DNA from: Pueribacillus theae
GTDB lineage: Bacteria > Bacillota > Bacilli > Bacillales > UBA6769
Reading direction: 5' to 3'
Assembly: GCF_003097615.1 (NCBI RefSeq)
Contig: NZ_QCZG01000006.1
Span: 1-64,000, forward strand
DNA length: 64,000 nucleotides
Under the pieces are notes generated by a model. The model had not been told where the DNA came from, made no database searches, and saw only the letters and a program-made list of their open reading frames with translations. Made by a program: the position numbers and the translations under genes. This document shows positions 26,236 through 34,785 of the stretch, piece by piece (the stretch's first letter is position 1; each line of letters begins with the position of its first letter).

Positions 26236-27390
26236 ATGAAAATCGCAGTTTTAGGCGCCGGATTAATGGGCAAAGAAGCGGCGAGAGACCTCGTAAACAG
26301 TCAGCAAGTTGAAAACGTTGTTCTTGCAGACCTTAATGTCAAAAAAGCTGAGCAAGTTTGCCAGGAATTGCAATCAAAAAAGCTATCCCATGCATTCGTT
26401 GATGCGTCTGACAGCAAAAGTTTAGATGCTTTTATAAAACCTTTTGACGTAATCATCAATGCGTTATATTATTCATTTAATGTTCACGTTGCAATGGCAG
26501 CCATTCGGATGGGCGTGCATGCAGTTGATCTAGGCGGGCACATCGGGAAAATCACTGATCATATTTTGAACCTTCATTCCGAAGCTAAAAAAGCCGGAAT
26601 CACATACATTCCTGACCTAGGTGTCGCCCCCGGAATGATTAATATATTATCCGGGTATGGAGCCAGCATGCTCGATCAGGTGGATTCCATTTATCTTGCC
26701 GTTGGCGGGATTCCGCTTCGTCCCGAACCACCGCTTGAATACAATCATGTTTTTTCACTTGAAGGGCTTCTCGATCATTATACAGATCTCTCGACAATCA
26801 TAAGGGACGGAAAGAAAATGCATGTGCGTTCTTTATCGGAAATTGAGCCGATTACTTTTGAAGGGTTTGGTAATCTCGAAGCCTTTCACACTGCTGGAGG
26901 GACATCAACTTTAGCTTACACGTTTCCGCATTTGAAAAATTTAGAGTATAAAACAATCCGCTATAAAGGTCATGCGGAAAAATTTCAACTTCTCGTTGAT
27001 TTAAATATGACAAGAAATGATTTCGATATCGAGATTGATGGAGTAAAAGTTAAACCTAGGGACCTTTTGCTAGCACTATTAGAACCAATTCTTAAACTTG
27101 ATGATAAAGATGATGTCGTACTACTGAAAATAAAAGTTGAAGGGCTAAAAGACGGTCAGCCGATCGCCCATCATTTTAAAATGGAAACATTGAAAGATCG
27201 AACACAAAATGTAACAGCGATGGCTAGATGTACAGCAAACACAATATCCGTCGTCGCCCAAATGATCGGAAACGGAACGATCTCTAAAAAAGGCGTATTT
27301 CCCCCAGAGCAAATCGTTCCAGGTGATCTGTACGTGAAAGAAATGGCGAAACGGGGAGTAGCCATCAAGCATACGCCAAATATGCTATAA
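26236..27390 (+). CDS. lysDH: L-lysine 6-dehydrogenase (saccharopine dehydrogenase family)
   Basis: A 384-residue NAD-dependent dehydrogenase closely resembling what I know of the Geobacillus stearothermophilus LysDH (about 385 residues). The N-terminal Rossmann motif is GAGLMG at residues 7-12, and the family segments [20 protein letters not shown] and [10 protein letters not shown] are present. The reaction oxidatively deaminates the epsilon-amino group of lysine to aminoadipate semialdehyde. AAGGAGGAC precedes the ATG. It is divergent from the aldehyde dehydrogenase, 145 bp away. Confidence 0.9.
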   Translation: MKIAVLGAGLMGKEAARDLVNSQQVENVVLADLNVKKAEQVCQELQSKKLSHAFVDASDSKSLDAFIKPFDVIINALYYSFNVHVAMAAIRMGVHAVDLGGHIGKITDHILNLHSEAKKAGITYIPDLGVAPGMINILSGYGASMLDQVDSIYLAVGGIPLRPEPPLEYNHVFSLEGLLDHYTDLSTIIRDGKKMHVRSLSEIEPITFEGFGNLEAFHTAGGTSTLAYTFPHLKNLEYKTIRYKGHAEKFQLLVDLNMTRNDFDIEIDGVKVKPRDLLLALLEPILKLDDKDDVVLLKIKVEGLKDGQPIAHHFKMETLKDRTQNVTAMARCTANTISVVAQMIGNGTISKKGVFPPEQIVPGDLYVKEMAKRGVAIKHTPNML

Positions 27391-27425
27391 TGATTGAAGA
27401 AACAAGCAGGAAAGGATTAAAAGGT

Positions 27426-27860
27426 ATGATTGTTAAAGCCGTTGAAACGGATAAAGAAATGAACGATGCGCTATATGTTCGATCCGTCGTCTTTGTTGAA
27501 GAACAGCATGTTCCGGTCGAATTGGAAATTGATGAACATGAGAATCATGCCATACACTTTATTGTTTACAACGATGAAGAAAAACCGATCGGTGCCGGAA
27601 GATTAAGAAAAGTTGATAACGGAGGAAAGATCGAAAGGATTTCTGTATTAAGAGAGTTCCGCAATAAGGGCCTAGGGCGCCTGCTTATGCAAAAGATTGA
27701 ACAAACTGCAAAAGAAAAGCAATGGCTGCCTCTTCTGTTAAACGCCCAAATTCAAGTTGAAACCTTTTACAAAAGCCTTGGTTATTCGACATGCTCCGAA
27801 ACATTTATGGAAGCGGGAATTCCTCATGTTTCAATGAAGAAAGTTAATTTTGGCTCATAA
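27426..27860 (+). CDS. yjcF: GNAT acetyltransferase (YjcF-like)
   Basis: A 144-residue GNAT protein. The acetyl-CoA loop appears as REFRNKGLGRLLM, and the N-terminal VRSVVFVEEQHVP and C-terminal AGIPHVSM patterns match YjcF/ElaA-like proteins. I chose the ATG at 27426 with AAAGGAT upstream over an in-frame ATG at 27390 that overlaps the lysDH stop. It is probably cotranscribed with lysDH. Substrate unknown. Confidence 0.85.
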   Translation: MIVKAVETDKEMNDALYVRSVVFVEEQHVPVELEIDEHENHAIHFIVYNDEEKPIGAGRLRKVDNGGKIERISVLREFRNKGLGRLLMQKIEQTAKEKQWLPLLLNAQIQVETFYKSLGYSTCSETFMEAGIPHVSMKKVNFGS

Positions 27861-27865
27861 ATTTT

Positions 27866-27910
27866 CCCCCCTCAGGCAAATCTAAGAGGAAGTACATGCC
27901 AAAGGGGGAA
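27866..27910 (+). promoter_or_regulatory. Hairpin covering the ribosome binding site of the DUF421 gene
   Basis: TTCCCCC (27864-27870 region) can pair with GGGGGAA (27904-27910), and inner GGCA with TGCC. The right arm is the Shine-Dalgarno AAAGGGGG of the next gene. The structure could end the upstream transcript or mask translation. Confidence 0.4.
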
Positions 27911-27915
27911 TTTTT

Positions 27916-28590
27916 ATGTCTTACGGTTATATAGCAATTGAACTGGTCGTTGGCTTTATCATGCTTCTCATCTTAACGAAGCTGTTTGGAAAAACGCAAA
28001 TTAGCCAACTTACACCATTTGATTTTATTTCTGCATTAATTTTAGGTGAACTTGTTGGTAATGCCATTTATGATAAAAATGTTCACCTTGGTTTCATTTT
28101 ATTTGCAACATTTACGTGGGCGCTTTTAATAATTATAGCAGAATGGATCACACAAAAATTAAGAAAAACGAGAAAATTCCTCGAAGGTGAACCTTCAATC
28201 GTAATCCGCAACGGCCTTATTGATCGAAAGCAATTAAAAAAGAACAAGATTGATATTGATCAACTGCAAAACTTGCTCCGGCAAAAAGATGTATTTTCGA
28301 TACGTGAAGTAGAATACGCCATTTTGGAGTCAAATGGAAGTTTAAGTGTCTTAAAAAAGCCTATGTACGCAACGCCAACAAAAAGTGATCTTAAAATCCC
28401 GCCGAAGCCTGTTCATTTAGCTTTCCCAATTATTAGCGATGGGATCGTTGACGAAGAAAACTTGAAAGAAGCAGGGTTTGATGAAGCATGGCTGAGTAAA
28501 CAATTAAAATTAAATAAAATATCCAATGCCAAAGAAGTATTTTACGCAGAGTGGAAACAAGATGAAGGTTTTTACTGTCAAAAGATATAA
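27916..28590 (+). CDS. DUF421 (YetF-family) membrane protein
   Basis: A 224-residue protein with three N-terminal hydrophobic helices (about residues 5-85) and a cytoplasmic alpha/beta tail containing the family pattern FSIREVEYAILESNGSLSVL (DUF421). Paralogues such as YdfR/YdfS and YetF are linked to spores and to membrane transport in spores, but the molecular activity is not established. A hairpin overlaps its ribosome site. Confidence 0.88.
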   Translation: MSYGYIAIELVVGFIMLLILTKLFGKTQISQLTPFDFISALILGELVGNAIYDKNVHLGFILFATFTWALLIIIAEWITQKLRKTRKFLEGEPSIVIRNGLIDRKQLKKNKIDIDQLQNLLRQKDVFSIREVEYAILESNGSLSVLKKPMYATPTKSDLKIPPKPVHLAFPIISDGIVDEENLKEAGFDEAWLSKQLKLNKISNAKEVFYAEWKQDEGFYCQKI

Positions 28591-28602
28591 AAAGAAAAAA
28601 AT

Positions 28603-28626
28603 CTCGATAAAGCGAGACTTTCATGT
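28603..28626 (+). terminator. Terminator of the DUF421 gene, repeat-like
   Basis: TCTCG-ATAAAG-CGAGA hairpin followed by CTTT. The sequence GATAAAGCGAGACTT matches the left part of the interspersed palindromic repeats (copies B, C, D), so it may be a partial copy recruited as a terminator. Confidence 0.55.
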
Positions 28627-28701
28627 CTGGGGATATTTCATTATCATTCATTCACATAAGGGGAACAGTAAAATCCACTGTTCACAGCCTTTGTAAGAAT
28701 G

Positions 28702-28766
28702 AGAAGAGTGTGAGCCGTCCGTACTCCTTAAAGTCCTCGGACGGTTCTCTTCTACACTCTTTTATC
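28702..28766. terminator. Long imperfect hairpin
   Basis: AAGAGTGT and GCCGTCCG on the left pair with CGGACGG and ACACTCTT on the right, overlapping the stop codon of the next minus-strand gene. Likely a bidirectional terminator. Confidence 0.6.
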
Positions 28767-28988
28767 GATAAACTGCCCTGAAGACGATTGATATGGAATG
28801 TTTGCTTTTGTTTGCTGTGTTTTTTCCATATATTCATGTTTTTTATCTGTAAATGATCGATAAGATGCTTCATATTTGCTTATTTTTTTCACCGAGTCAA
28901 TCCGCGAAACGATTACTTTTTTCGGTTGACTCATTCTTTCCTGATATTGTGAGTAATGAGAAAAAGAAATTGGAGAAATATAACCCAT
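28752..28988 (-). CDS. Small hydrophilic protein of unknown function
   Basis: A 78-residue protein from the ATG at 28988, with GGGAGAG 6 nt before it. It begins GYISPISFSHYSQYQERM and is rich in Lys, Ser, Tyr and Gln, without a signal peptide or membrane segment. Not recognised; the neighbourhood (cotO, DUF421) makes a sporulation role possible. Confidence 0.65.
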   Translation of the reverse strand: MGYISPISFSHYSQYQERMSQPKKVIVSRIDSVKKISKYEASYRSFTDKKHEYMEKTQQTKANIPYQSSSGQFIDKRV

Positions 28989-29055
28989 CAACATCTCTCC
29001 CATACTTCAATTGGTTTCTAAATTTTCAGTGAATACCTTGAGTATACCCTATTTC

Positions 29056-29114
29056 TTTATCACGCCGCAACCGTCCGTAAGACCCCCCCATTGAGGGAAG
29101 TTTCGCTTTATTAA
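29056..29114 (-). repeat. Interspersed palindromic repeat, copy C
   Basis: On the minus strand it reads AATAAAGCGAAACTTCCCTC, then a G-rich part, GGTCTTACGGACGGTTGCGG and CGTGATAA. It is nearly identical to copy A over its length and ends at the stop codon of the neighbouring gene. Confidence 0.7.
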
Positions 29115-29401
29115 ATCCAGCGCCAACCACCAGGCTGATTTTCCTCTTGATTTGCCTCTTGATTTTCATTTGCCGTTTCTTGATTTTCTTCCCCAGTGTG
29201 TTCTTCCCTTTCTGCTGTACCTTCGGTTTGTTCAGGCCTTGGCGGAAAGAAAAATCCCCACGGATCTCTCATTACCGGAGCTTCTTCGTTTCGGGGTTCT
29301 TTTTTATTTCCATCTTCATCAACGAAAATAACTTCATTTGCTTTCACGATTAATTTATCAACGTGAATCTCTTTTGCCCTCCGTCTTTTTTTGTCCGACA
29401 T
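29111..29401 (-). CDS. Small acidic-tailed protein of unknown function
   Basis: A 96-residue protein from the ATG at 29401 (GGAGGGG 8 nt upstream). The first 45 residues are basic then mixed (SDKKRRRAKEIHVDKLIVKA), followed by RDPWGFFFPPRP and a Glu/Asn/Gln-rich low-complexity stretch ending in GGWRWI. No family recognised. Located beside cotO, so a spore coat role is possible but unproven. Confidence 0.65.
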   Translation of the reverse strand: MSDKKRRRAKEIHVDKLIVKANEVIFVDEDGNKKEPRNEEAPVMRDPWGFFFPPRPEQTEGTAEREEHTGEENQETANENQEANQEENQPGGWRWI

Positions 29402-29617
29402 TCTTTCATCCCCTCCAAATTTCATTTTCAGGACATATATATGCTGATTGAACCACGGACGTATAGGCTTCTACATATAAAATATGAAAACCTTGCTAAA
29501 TTAATCTGGGGAGGAAAGTTGGTTAGCCTTTTTCGATCGCATGGCTGCTCACATCATCCCGTATGACATTCATAGGCTAGAACTTGGATTTATGCACAGC
29601 CTTAAAAATCTGTCACA

Positions 29618-30115
29618 TTAGACAGCCCTTAAAATTGAAAGTGATTTGATTTCTTTTCTGGGCAGTTCAACAATCTGATGATTATCTGATAACCGAACAG
29701 TTACGAGTCCATCTAGATAAGATAGAATATGGCATTGATAAAATTTTTCCTGTGTCCTTATTTCACATGTGACGGTTGGCATGTTATTCGGAAGTTGTGT
29801 TAAAAAAAGCAGTTTTTCTTCAATTGTTTTATTTACGAATGCATTTTTTCGTACACCATGTTCAATGACATTTTCAGACCCTAATGGTTTAGATTGCTCC
29901 GTTTTCCCTTCCCTAACAGAATTCTTTTCATTTCCATCCTGTTTCTTTTGTATTTCTGTATCTTCCGCCATAGGAATGTTATTTTTTTCCCATTCTTGTT
30001 TCGATATTGCTTTCACTTGTTTCACTTGTTGATCAAGGAAAATTCCTTCAAATTTTGGCTGATGAATATACATTAGAGGTCTGCTTTTAAGTATCTGATC
30101 ATTTTTTTTAGACAC
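29618..30115 (-). CDS. cotO: Spore coat protein CotO
   Basis: A 165-residue coat morphogenetic protein (YjbX). The N-terminal RPLMYIHQP and the C-terminal RTQEKFYQCHILSYLDGLVTVRL segment fit the family; the middle is Lys/Glu/Asn-rich and variable. It is encoded next to fabI, as in B. subtilis. It starts with GTG after GGAGGAGGG. A SigK-like promoter lies directly upstream, consistent with mother-cell expression. Confidence 0.88.
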   Translation of the reverse strand: MSKKNDQILKSRPLMYIHQPKFEGIFLDQQVKQVKAISKQEWEKNNIPMAEDTEIQKKQDGNEKNSVREGKTEQSKPLGSENVIEHGVRKNAFVNKTIEEKLLFLTQLPNNMPTVTCEIRTQEKFYQCHILSYLDGLVTVRLSDNHQIVELPRKEIKSLSILRAV

Positions 30116-30149
30116 TTGGAACCCTCCTCCACTTTTAAATTCACATCCA

Positions 30150-30179
30150 TAGATTATGCGAAGAAAAGAGGATTGTGCC
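30150..30179 (-). promoter_or_regulatory. SigK-type promoter of cotO
   Basis: CACA-N15-CATAATCTA on the minus strand. The -10 (30150-30158) is an exact CATAnnnTA and the -35 AC lies at the usual distance. Confidence 0.6.
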
Positions 30180-30298
30180 TAGCTGGAAGACCGCGGCAAG
30201 AAAAAAGCAAATTTTCATGTACTTCGCGAGTCTGCAATGCCAGCACCTCGAAAGGCAACGAATATTAAGGCGCTCCTCTAGCGTTAAATCTGGGCGAA

Positions 30299-30336
30299 TA
30301 AAAAAGCTTTGACTGTCGAAAGAAGACAGTCAAAGC
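30299..30336 (-). terminator. Terminator of fabI
   Basis: A perfect 12-bp stem (30306-30317 with 30325-30336) followed by Ts on the minus strand, just beyond the fabI stop codon. Confidence 0.9.
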
Positions 30337-30349
30337 CTTTACATTGAAA

Positions 30350-31123
30350 TTAACCCATAATATGATAACCGCTGTCAACGTGCAAGATTTCGCCTGTGAT
30401 TCCGCGGGATAAGTCGCTCATTAAAAATAGTGCAGTATCTCCGACTTCCTCTTGGGTTGTTGTACGCCTGAGCGGTGCTTTTTCTTCAATTTGCTTTAAG
30501 ATGCTGTTAAAATCTGATACGCCTTTTGCAGCCAAAGTACGGATCGGCCCGGCGGAAATCGCGTTCACTCGAATATTATCTTTGCCGAGGTCACTTGCAA
30601 GATATCGGACACTTGCATCAAGAGATGCTTTTGCGACACCCATAATATTGTAATTCGGAAGCACCCGCTCCCCGCCTAAATAGGTCATCGTAAGGATGCT
30701 TCCACCTTCTGTCATAAGATGTCTCGCTTCTTTCGCTACGGCAGTCAACGAATAAGAACTAATGTTATGCGCAAGCAAGAAACCGTCTCTTGTTGTGTTC
30801 ATATACTCGCCTTTCAGTTCGTCTGTGTTTGCAAACGCGATGCAATGCGCCAAACCGTGAATGACGCCAACTTCTTGCTTGATTTTTTCGAATGTTTCTT
30901 TAATTTCACCATCGTCAGTAATGTCACAAGGTAAAATAATCGAATCATTACGTTCCAGCGTTTCTGCCAAGTCTCTAACGTTTTTCTCTAGACGTTCCCC
31001 AGCGTAAGTGAAAATTAAACGAGCGCCCGCTTCGCTTAAACTTTTCGCAATTCCCCATGCGATACTCCGTTTATTTGCGACACCCATGACAACATATGTT
31101 TGTCCTTCCAATAAAAGACTCAT
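30350..31123 (-). CDS. fabI: Enoyl-[acyl-carrier-protein] reductase (NADH)
   Basis: A 257-residue SDR that catalyses the last step of each fatty-acid elongation cycle. The modified dinucleotide site GVANKRSIAWGIA is at 14-26, and the catalytic Tyr/Lys pair is in NYNIMGVAKASL (Y-x6-K). It lies next to cotO, the conserved yjbW-yjbX order. GGGAGG precedes the ATG. I saw no FapR operator in the 130 bp upstream. Confidence 0.96.
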   Translation of the reverse strand: MSLLLEGQTYVVMGVANKRSIAWGIAKSLSEAGARLIFTYAGERLEKNVRDLAETLERNDSIILPCDITDDGEIKETFEKIKQEVGVIHGLAHCIAFANTDELKGEYMNTTRDGFLLAHNISSYSLTAVAKEARHLMTEGGSILTMTYLGGERVLPNYNIMGVAKASLDASVRYLASDLGKDNIRVNAISAGPIRTLAAKGVSDFNSILKQIEEKAPLRRTTTQEEVGDTALFLMSDLSRGITGEILHVDSGYHIMG

Positions 31124-31252
31124 CGTAATCCTCCCTTAAATCATTTCGTAATCTGTATGTAACCAAAATATGCCTTTCTATCAGTAAAGTATAGCATGAA
31201 TGAACAAAGCAAAGAAACAAGTTTCCTTGCTTCATTTGCTTCGTTATTTTAA

Positions 31253-33100
31253 TTAATAACTTAATAAATTTCTAAGCTCATTTACACTTTCTGTGCTGCC
31301 AGTCACAACAATCCGGTCTCCTAATTTAAGTTCGGTGTCTCCGTGAGGAACGATCGAATCTTTCCCCCTGAACACCCGGACAATAATCGCATCGCCTAAA
31401 TAAGGAAACTGCCGCAGTGGAATCCCATCATATTGCGTATTGCTCATATTGATTTGGAAAAGCCCATTTTCCTGCTTTGTGAACATTTGCGCGACGCTTG
31501 GTGATTCAATTAATTCACGCAGCAACACTTTCGAAGAAAACATTGTAGAGAACACTTCAATATCCTCTTCTCTTAACTCATCGCCAAGTTCTTGAGATTC
31601 AATTCTTGCAATGACACGATCTACTCCGAATTCTTTCGCGTAGCGGGCGATTTCAGCATTAGATTCTTCATCCCCGGTTGAAATGACAACAATATCTGAT
31701 TCGAACACATTGGCTTCTTTTAATTCAAGGACATGATAAGTGGGCAGCTCCCTAATGGAAAAACTTGAATCCCGCTTGTTTTCTTCCACTTTTTCTTGTT
31801 TTGTATGGTATAGGAATGTTTTAAATTTATTCGGATCAAGCTCAATTGACAAAGGGAGTGTCAATTGATTGGCCCCAATGAATGCAACATTTTTTACCTC
31901 GCTTTGCATTTTTTCTTGAGGAAAGATTTTTTTAAATAGCATTGGCGTAATGATTGATGTAACGACCGCAAGCAAAACGAGTGTATTCGCTTTCTGTTCA
32001 CCAATGACACCAACACGCTTGCCGATCTCTGCAGCCGCAATAACGAGGGAAAGCGTTGATGTTAGCAAAAACCCTGCCCCTAACACCGTTCTCCAATCGT
32101 ACCACCGTTTTAATAAAAGAATCGGCAATAGTTTTGAAATAACGAGAGCTAAGAAAAGCAATGGGATGAGCAATAAAGTGTTTGGATCGGATAGCAATGT
32201 CCAAATGTCTAACTCAACGCCAACCATGACAAAAAATATTGGGATTAAAAATCCGTAGCCAAATGAATCGAGCTTTTGTGTCGTATCGGGGTTAGGCGAC
32301 AAAAGTGAAATAAGGACACCGGCGAGAAAGGCTCCTAATATATTTTCAGCGCCAAGAGATTCAGACAGCCCTACCAACACAATTAAAAGCGCAAAAATGG
32401 CCCGCGTATCAATTTGTATGCTGCCCCTTAACATTGACTGAAAAAAAGATACTTTCTTAAACCATCTCGCAAGGAAATAGAGAAGAACGCCGGCAGCAAA
32501 TAGTAAGAGCAAAAGCCAAGTGTTCCCGCCTTCTTTTGAAGAGAAGGTAACAAAAACAGCAAGCAGAACCATTGTCACGAGATCGGCAAGAACTGCGATA
32601 ATTAGGATGGTTTGGCCGATAACCGTTTTTGTTAGGTTTTCCTCTTTCAATGTCGGAAGAACGACACCGAGCGAAATGGTCGCGATAATAAGTGTCATGA
32701 AAAAAGTGTTTTCAATTAAATGAAGCCAAGCAAGGCCGAGTGAAAGCAAGTATGACAAAATTAAAATAAACAGAAAAATAATAGATGAGATAAGGAAGCT
32801 GTTCGGTTCTTTTTTTCCGTTTTTTGTGCTTGCCGATTGTGATTTTTTTGAAAAGATGGAGAAATCAATTTCAACACCGCTTAAAAACATTAAAAAGATA
32901 AGCCCAAACGTGGACAGAATCTCAAGCCACGGATCATTGCCAATTAAATCAAATCCGCTTTTACCGATAATGAGACCTGCGATAATTTCTGTCACGACAA
33001 CGGGAACGACCGTTAACTTAAGCCGTTCCCGGACAATTGGCGTAAAAAAAGCAACAAGTACGACGATAACGAGTGAAGTAACAGAAGCGTTCTGTTCCAT
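31253..33100 (-). CDS. yjbQ: CPA2 cation/proton antiporter with RCK domains (YjbQ)
   Basis: A 615-residue K+ or Na+/H+ antiporter. The first ~390 residues form about 12 membrane helices of the Kef/CPA2 type; the rest contains a TrkA-N nucleotide-binding domain (NVAFIGANQ.. onward) and a TrkA-C domain (residues ~530-615, GDRIVVTGS). The ATG at 33100 with GAGGTGGG upstream gives almost the B. subtilis YjbQ length; the frame extends 12 codons more. Cytosolic nucleotides probably gate it through the RCK part. Confidence 0.92.
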   Translation of the reverse strand: MEQNASVTSLVIVVLVAFFTPIVRERLKLTVVPVVVTEIIAGLIIGKSGFDLIGNDPWLEILSTFGLIFLMFLSGVEIDFSIFSKKSQSASTKNGKKEPNSFLISSIIFLFILILSYLLSLGLAWLHLIENTFFMTLIIATISLGVVLPTLKEENLTKTVIGQTILIIAVLADLVTMVLLAVFVTFSSKEGGNTWLLLLLFAAGVLLYFLARWFKKVSFFQSMLRGSIQIDTRAIFALLIVLVGLSESLGAENILGAFLAGVLISLLSPNPDTTQKLDSFGYGFLIPIFFVMVGVELDIWTLLSDPNTLLLIPLLFLALVISKLLPILLLKRWYDWRTVLGAGFLLTSTLSLVIAAAEIGKRVGVIGEQKANTLVLLAVVTSIITPMLFKKIFPQEKMQSEVKNVAFIGANQLTLPLSIELDPNKFKTFLYHTKQEKVEENKRDSSFSIRELPTYHVLELKEANVFESDIVVISTGDEESNAEIARYAKEFGVDRVIARIESQELGDELREEDIEVFSTMFSSKVLLRELIESPSVAQMFTKQENGLFQINMSNTQYDGIPLRQFPYLGDAIIVRVFRGKDSIVPHGDTELKLGDRIVVTGSTESVNELRNLLSY

Positions 33101-33129
33101 AGCCCACCTCAGCTTTTCTCTAAAATGCG

Positions 33130-33274
33130 TGTTCAAAAAGGGATTGAATCAGACGCAAACAGCTCAAGGCACGGAATGAAAAACCGGCGGGGTGTACGTT
33201 TCTTGGTACATGAGCAAGGTTTTTCAGGACGTAACGCTGAGATGTGCCGCGGATTTTCGGTCCCATTTTGAACA
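33130..33274. repeat. MITE-like repeat with TGTTCAAAAAG ends, copy 1
   Basis: TGTTCAAAAAGGGA at 33130 is mirrored by an inverted copy with one mismatch ending at 33274. The interior (about 117 bp) has no open frame. Related elements are at 35988 and 55207. Confidence 0.65.
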
Positions 33275-33278
33275 ATCT

Positions 33279-34646
33279 CTAAAGTAAATAACTCATAAAG
33301 GTCGTTGCTAACCCAAAATAAATAAGCACGCTTAAAATGTCATTCAGTGTCTGAATAAACGGCCCAGAGGCAACGGCCGGATCAATTTTAAGCTTCTCCA
33401 TAATTAAAGGAATAATCGCTCCGGCAACGGTTGCGACGATTAACGTACAAAAAAGTGAAAAACCAACAAGGAATCCTAAAAAGAGCGATTTTTTCCAAAT
33501 AAACACAATGACGCTAATTAACAAACCACATGTTGACCCTGTAATCAAGCCTGTTCCGGCTTCGCGCATAATGAGGCGCATTTTGCTTTCTTCCTCCAGG
33601 TCTCCTGTTGCCAGCCTGCGGATAACGACAGCGAGAGACTGTGTCCCCGTATTACCTGCCATTCCCGCAATCAACGGCATAAAAACTGCTAAAATGGCAA
33701 CTTGCTCCAGCGTTTTTTCAAACCTTCCAATTAAACTGGCCGTCAACATTCCTAGAAAAAGCAGGATAATAAGCCACGGCAGCCTTTTTTTGGCGGCTGA
33801 GATTGGATTTTTATAAACTGCATCAACATCGCTAATCGCCGCAAATTTGGAATAGTCGTCAGAAGCTTCTTCGTCAATGACATCGACAATATCGTCATGT
33901 GTAATAATTCCGAGTAAATGCCCTTGAAAATCGACGACAGGCAATGCAAGAAAGTCGTAATCCTTCATGATCTTGGCTACCGATTCTTGGTCTTCCCCGG
34001 CTGAAACAGACACAACATGTTCATTCATATGTTCTGATATTTTATCATTTCCATCTGCAACAATTAAGTCTCTAAGTGAAATAACGCCAACTAGTTTTTT
34101 ACTAGGATCAATGACGAAAATATAATAGATTGTTTCAGCTGTTGGAGCCTCAAACCTTAAGATGTCCATTGCTTCACGAACTGTTTGATGTGTTTCAATC
34201 GAGACAAACTCTGTTGTCATAATACTTCCGGCGGTTTTTTCTTCATAATGAAGCAATTGTTTGATCTCTCTTGCCGCATGGGCATCCATTAACGCCAAGT
34301 AGCTCGCAATCTGTTCTGCGCTAAGTTCATTAAGGACGTCAACCGCGTTATCTACATACATCGAAGCAAGCATTTGCGCCGCATAAAACGGCTCCATTTC
34401 AGAAATTAAATTTTTTTGGTCGTCAAGCTCTTCAATATTCTCGTAAACCTCGGACATCTCTTTAGGAGATAAGTACGTATAAAGACGCATTCTCATTTCT
34501 TCATGTAATGTGACGTAAAACTTTGCCTGATCATAGGGATGCAAGGCTAGAAAATTTTTGCGAAAAAAATCAATTTCATCGTTTTCAATTGCTTGGTTAA
34601 GCTTTTCCAAGTATAATTCTTGAGGATTTTCATTTTGTACGGTCAT
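33279..34646 (-). CDS. mgtE: Magnesium transporter MgtE
   Basis: A 455-residue Mg2+ channel from the ATG at 34646 (AAAGGAGGAG upstream). Cytosolic MgtE-N superhelix (about 1-125), two CBS domains (about 130-250, ending HDDIVDVIDEEASDDYSKF), then five C-terminal membrane helices with MAGNTGTQSLA, the pore signature. No M-box riboswitch is recognisable in the 140-bp space to the divergent gene, unlike the mgtE leader of B. subtilis. Confidence 0.95.
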   Translation of the reverse strand: MTVQNENPQELYLEKLNQAIENDEIDFFRKNFLALHPYDQAKFYVTLHEEMRMRLYTYLSPKEMSEVYENIEELDDQKNLISEMEPFYAAQMLASMYVDNAVDVLNELSAEQIASYLALMDAHAAREIKQLLHYEEKTAGSIMTTEFVSIETHQTVREAMDILRFEAPTAETIYYIFVIDPSKKLVGVISLRDLIVADGNDKISEHMNEHVVSVSAGEDQESVAKIMKDYDFLALPVVDFQGHLLGIITHDDIVDVIDEEASDDYSKFAAISDVDAVYKNPISAAKKRLPWLIILLFLGMLTASLIGRFEKTLEQVAILAVFMPLIAGMAGNTGTQSLAVVIRRLATGDLEEESKMRLIMREAGTGLITGSTCGLLISVIVFIWKKSLFLGFLVGFSLFCTLIVATVAGAIIPLIMEKLKIDPAVASGPFIQTLNDILSVLIYFGLATTFMSYLL

Positions 34647-34785
34647 GTACCGCTCCTCCTTTCTATTACGAATAAATGACAATCTTCAATTTTTCTTTAC
34701 ATTTGCTTGTTTGCAAGCCGGTCATTTTCAGATAAGATTAGAATGACCCCTTTTACTTTGATTACTTAGAAAGGATTTATTCAAC

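Noticed and set aside
31124-31252. FapR operator upstream of fabI
   Set aside because: No sequence close to the FapR palindrome (TTAGTA..CTAA type) is visible in this interval.
34647-34785. M-box riboswitch upstream of mgtE
   Set aside because: The space to the divergent gene is about 140 bp and I see none of the conserved M-box helices.
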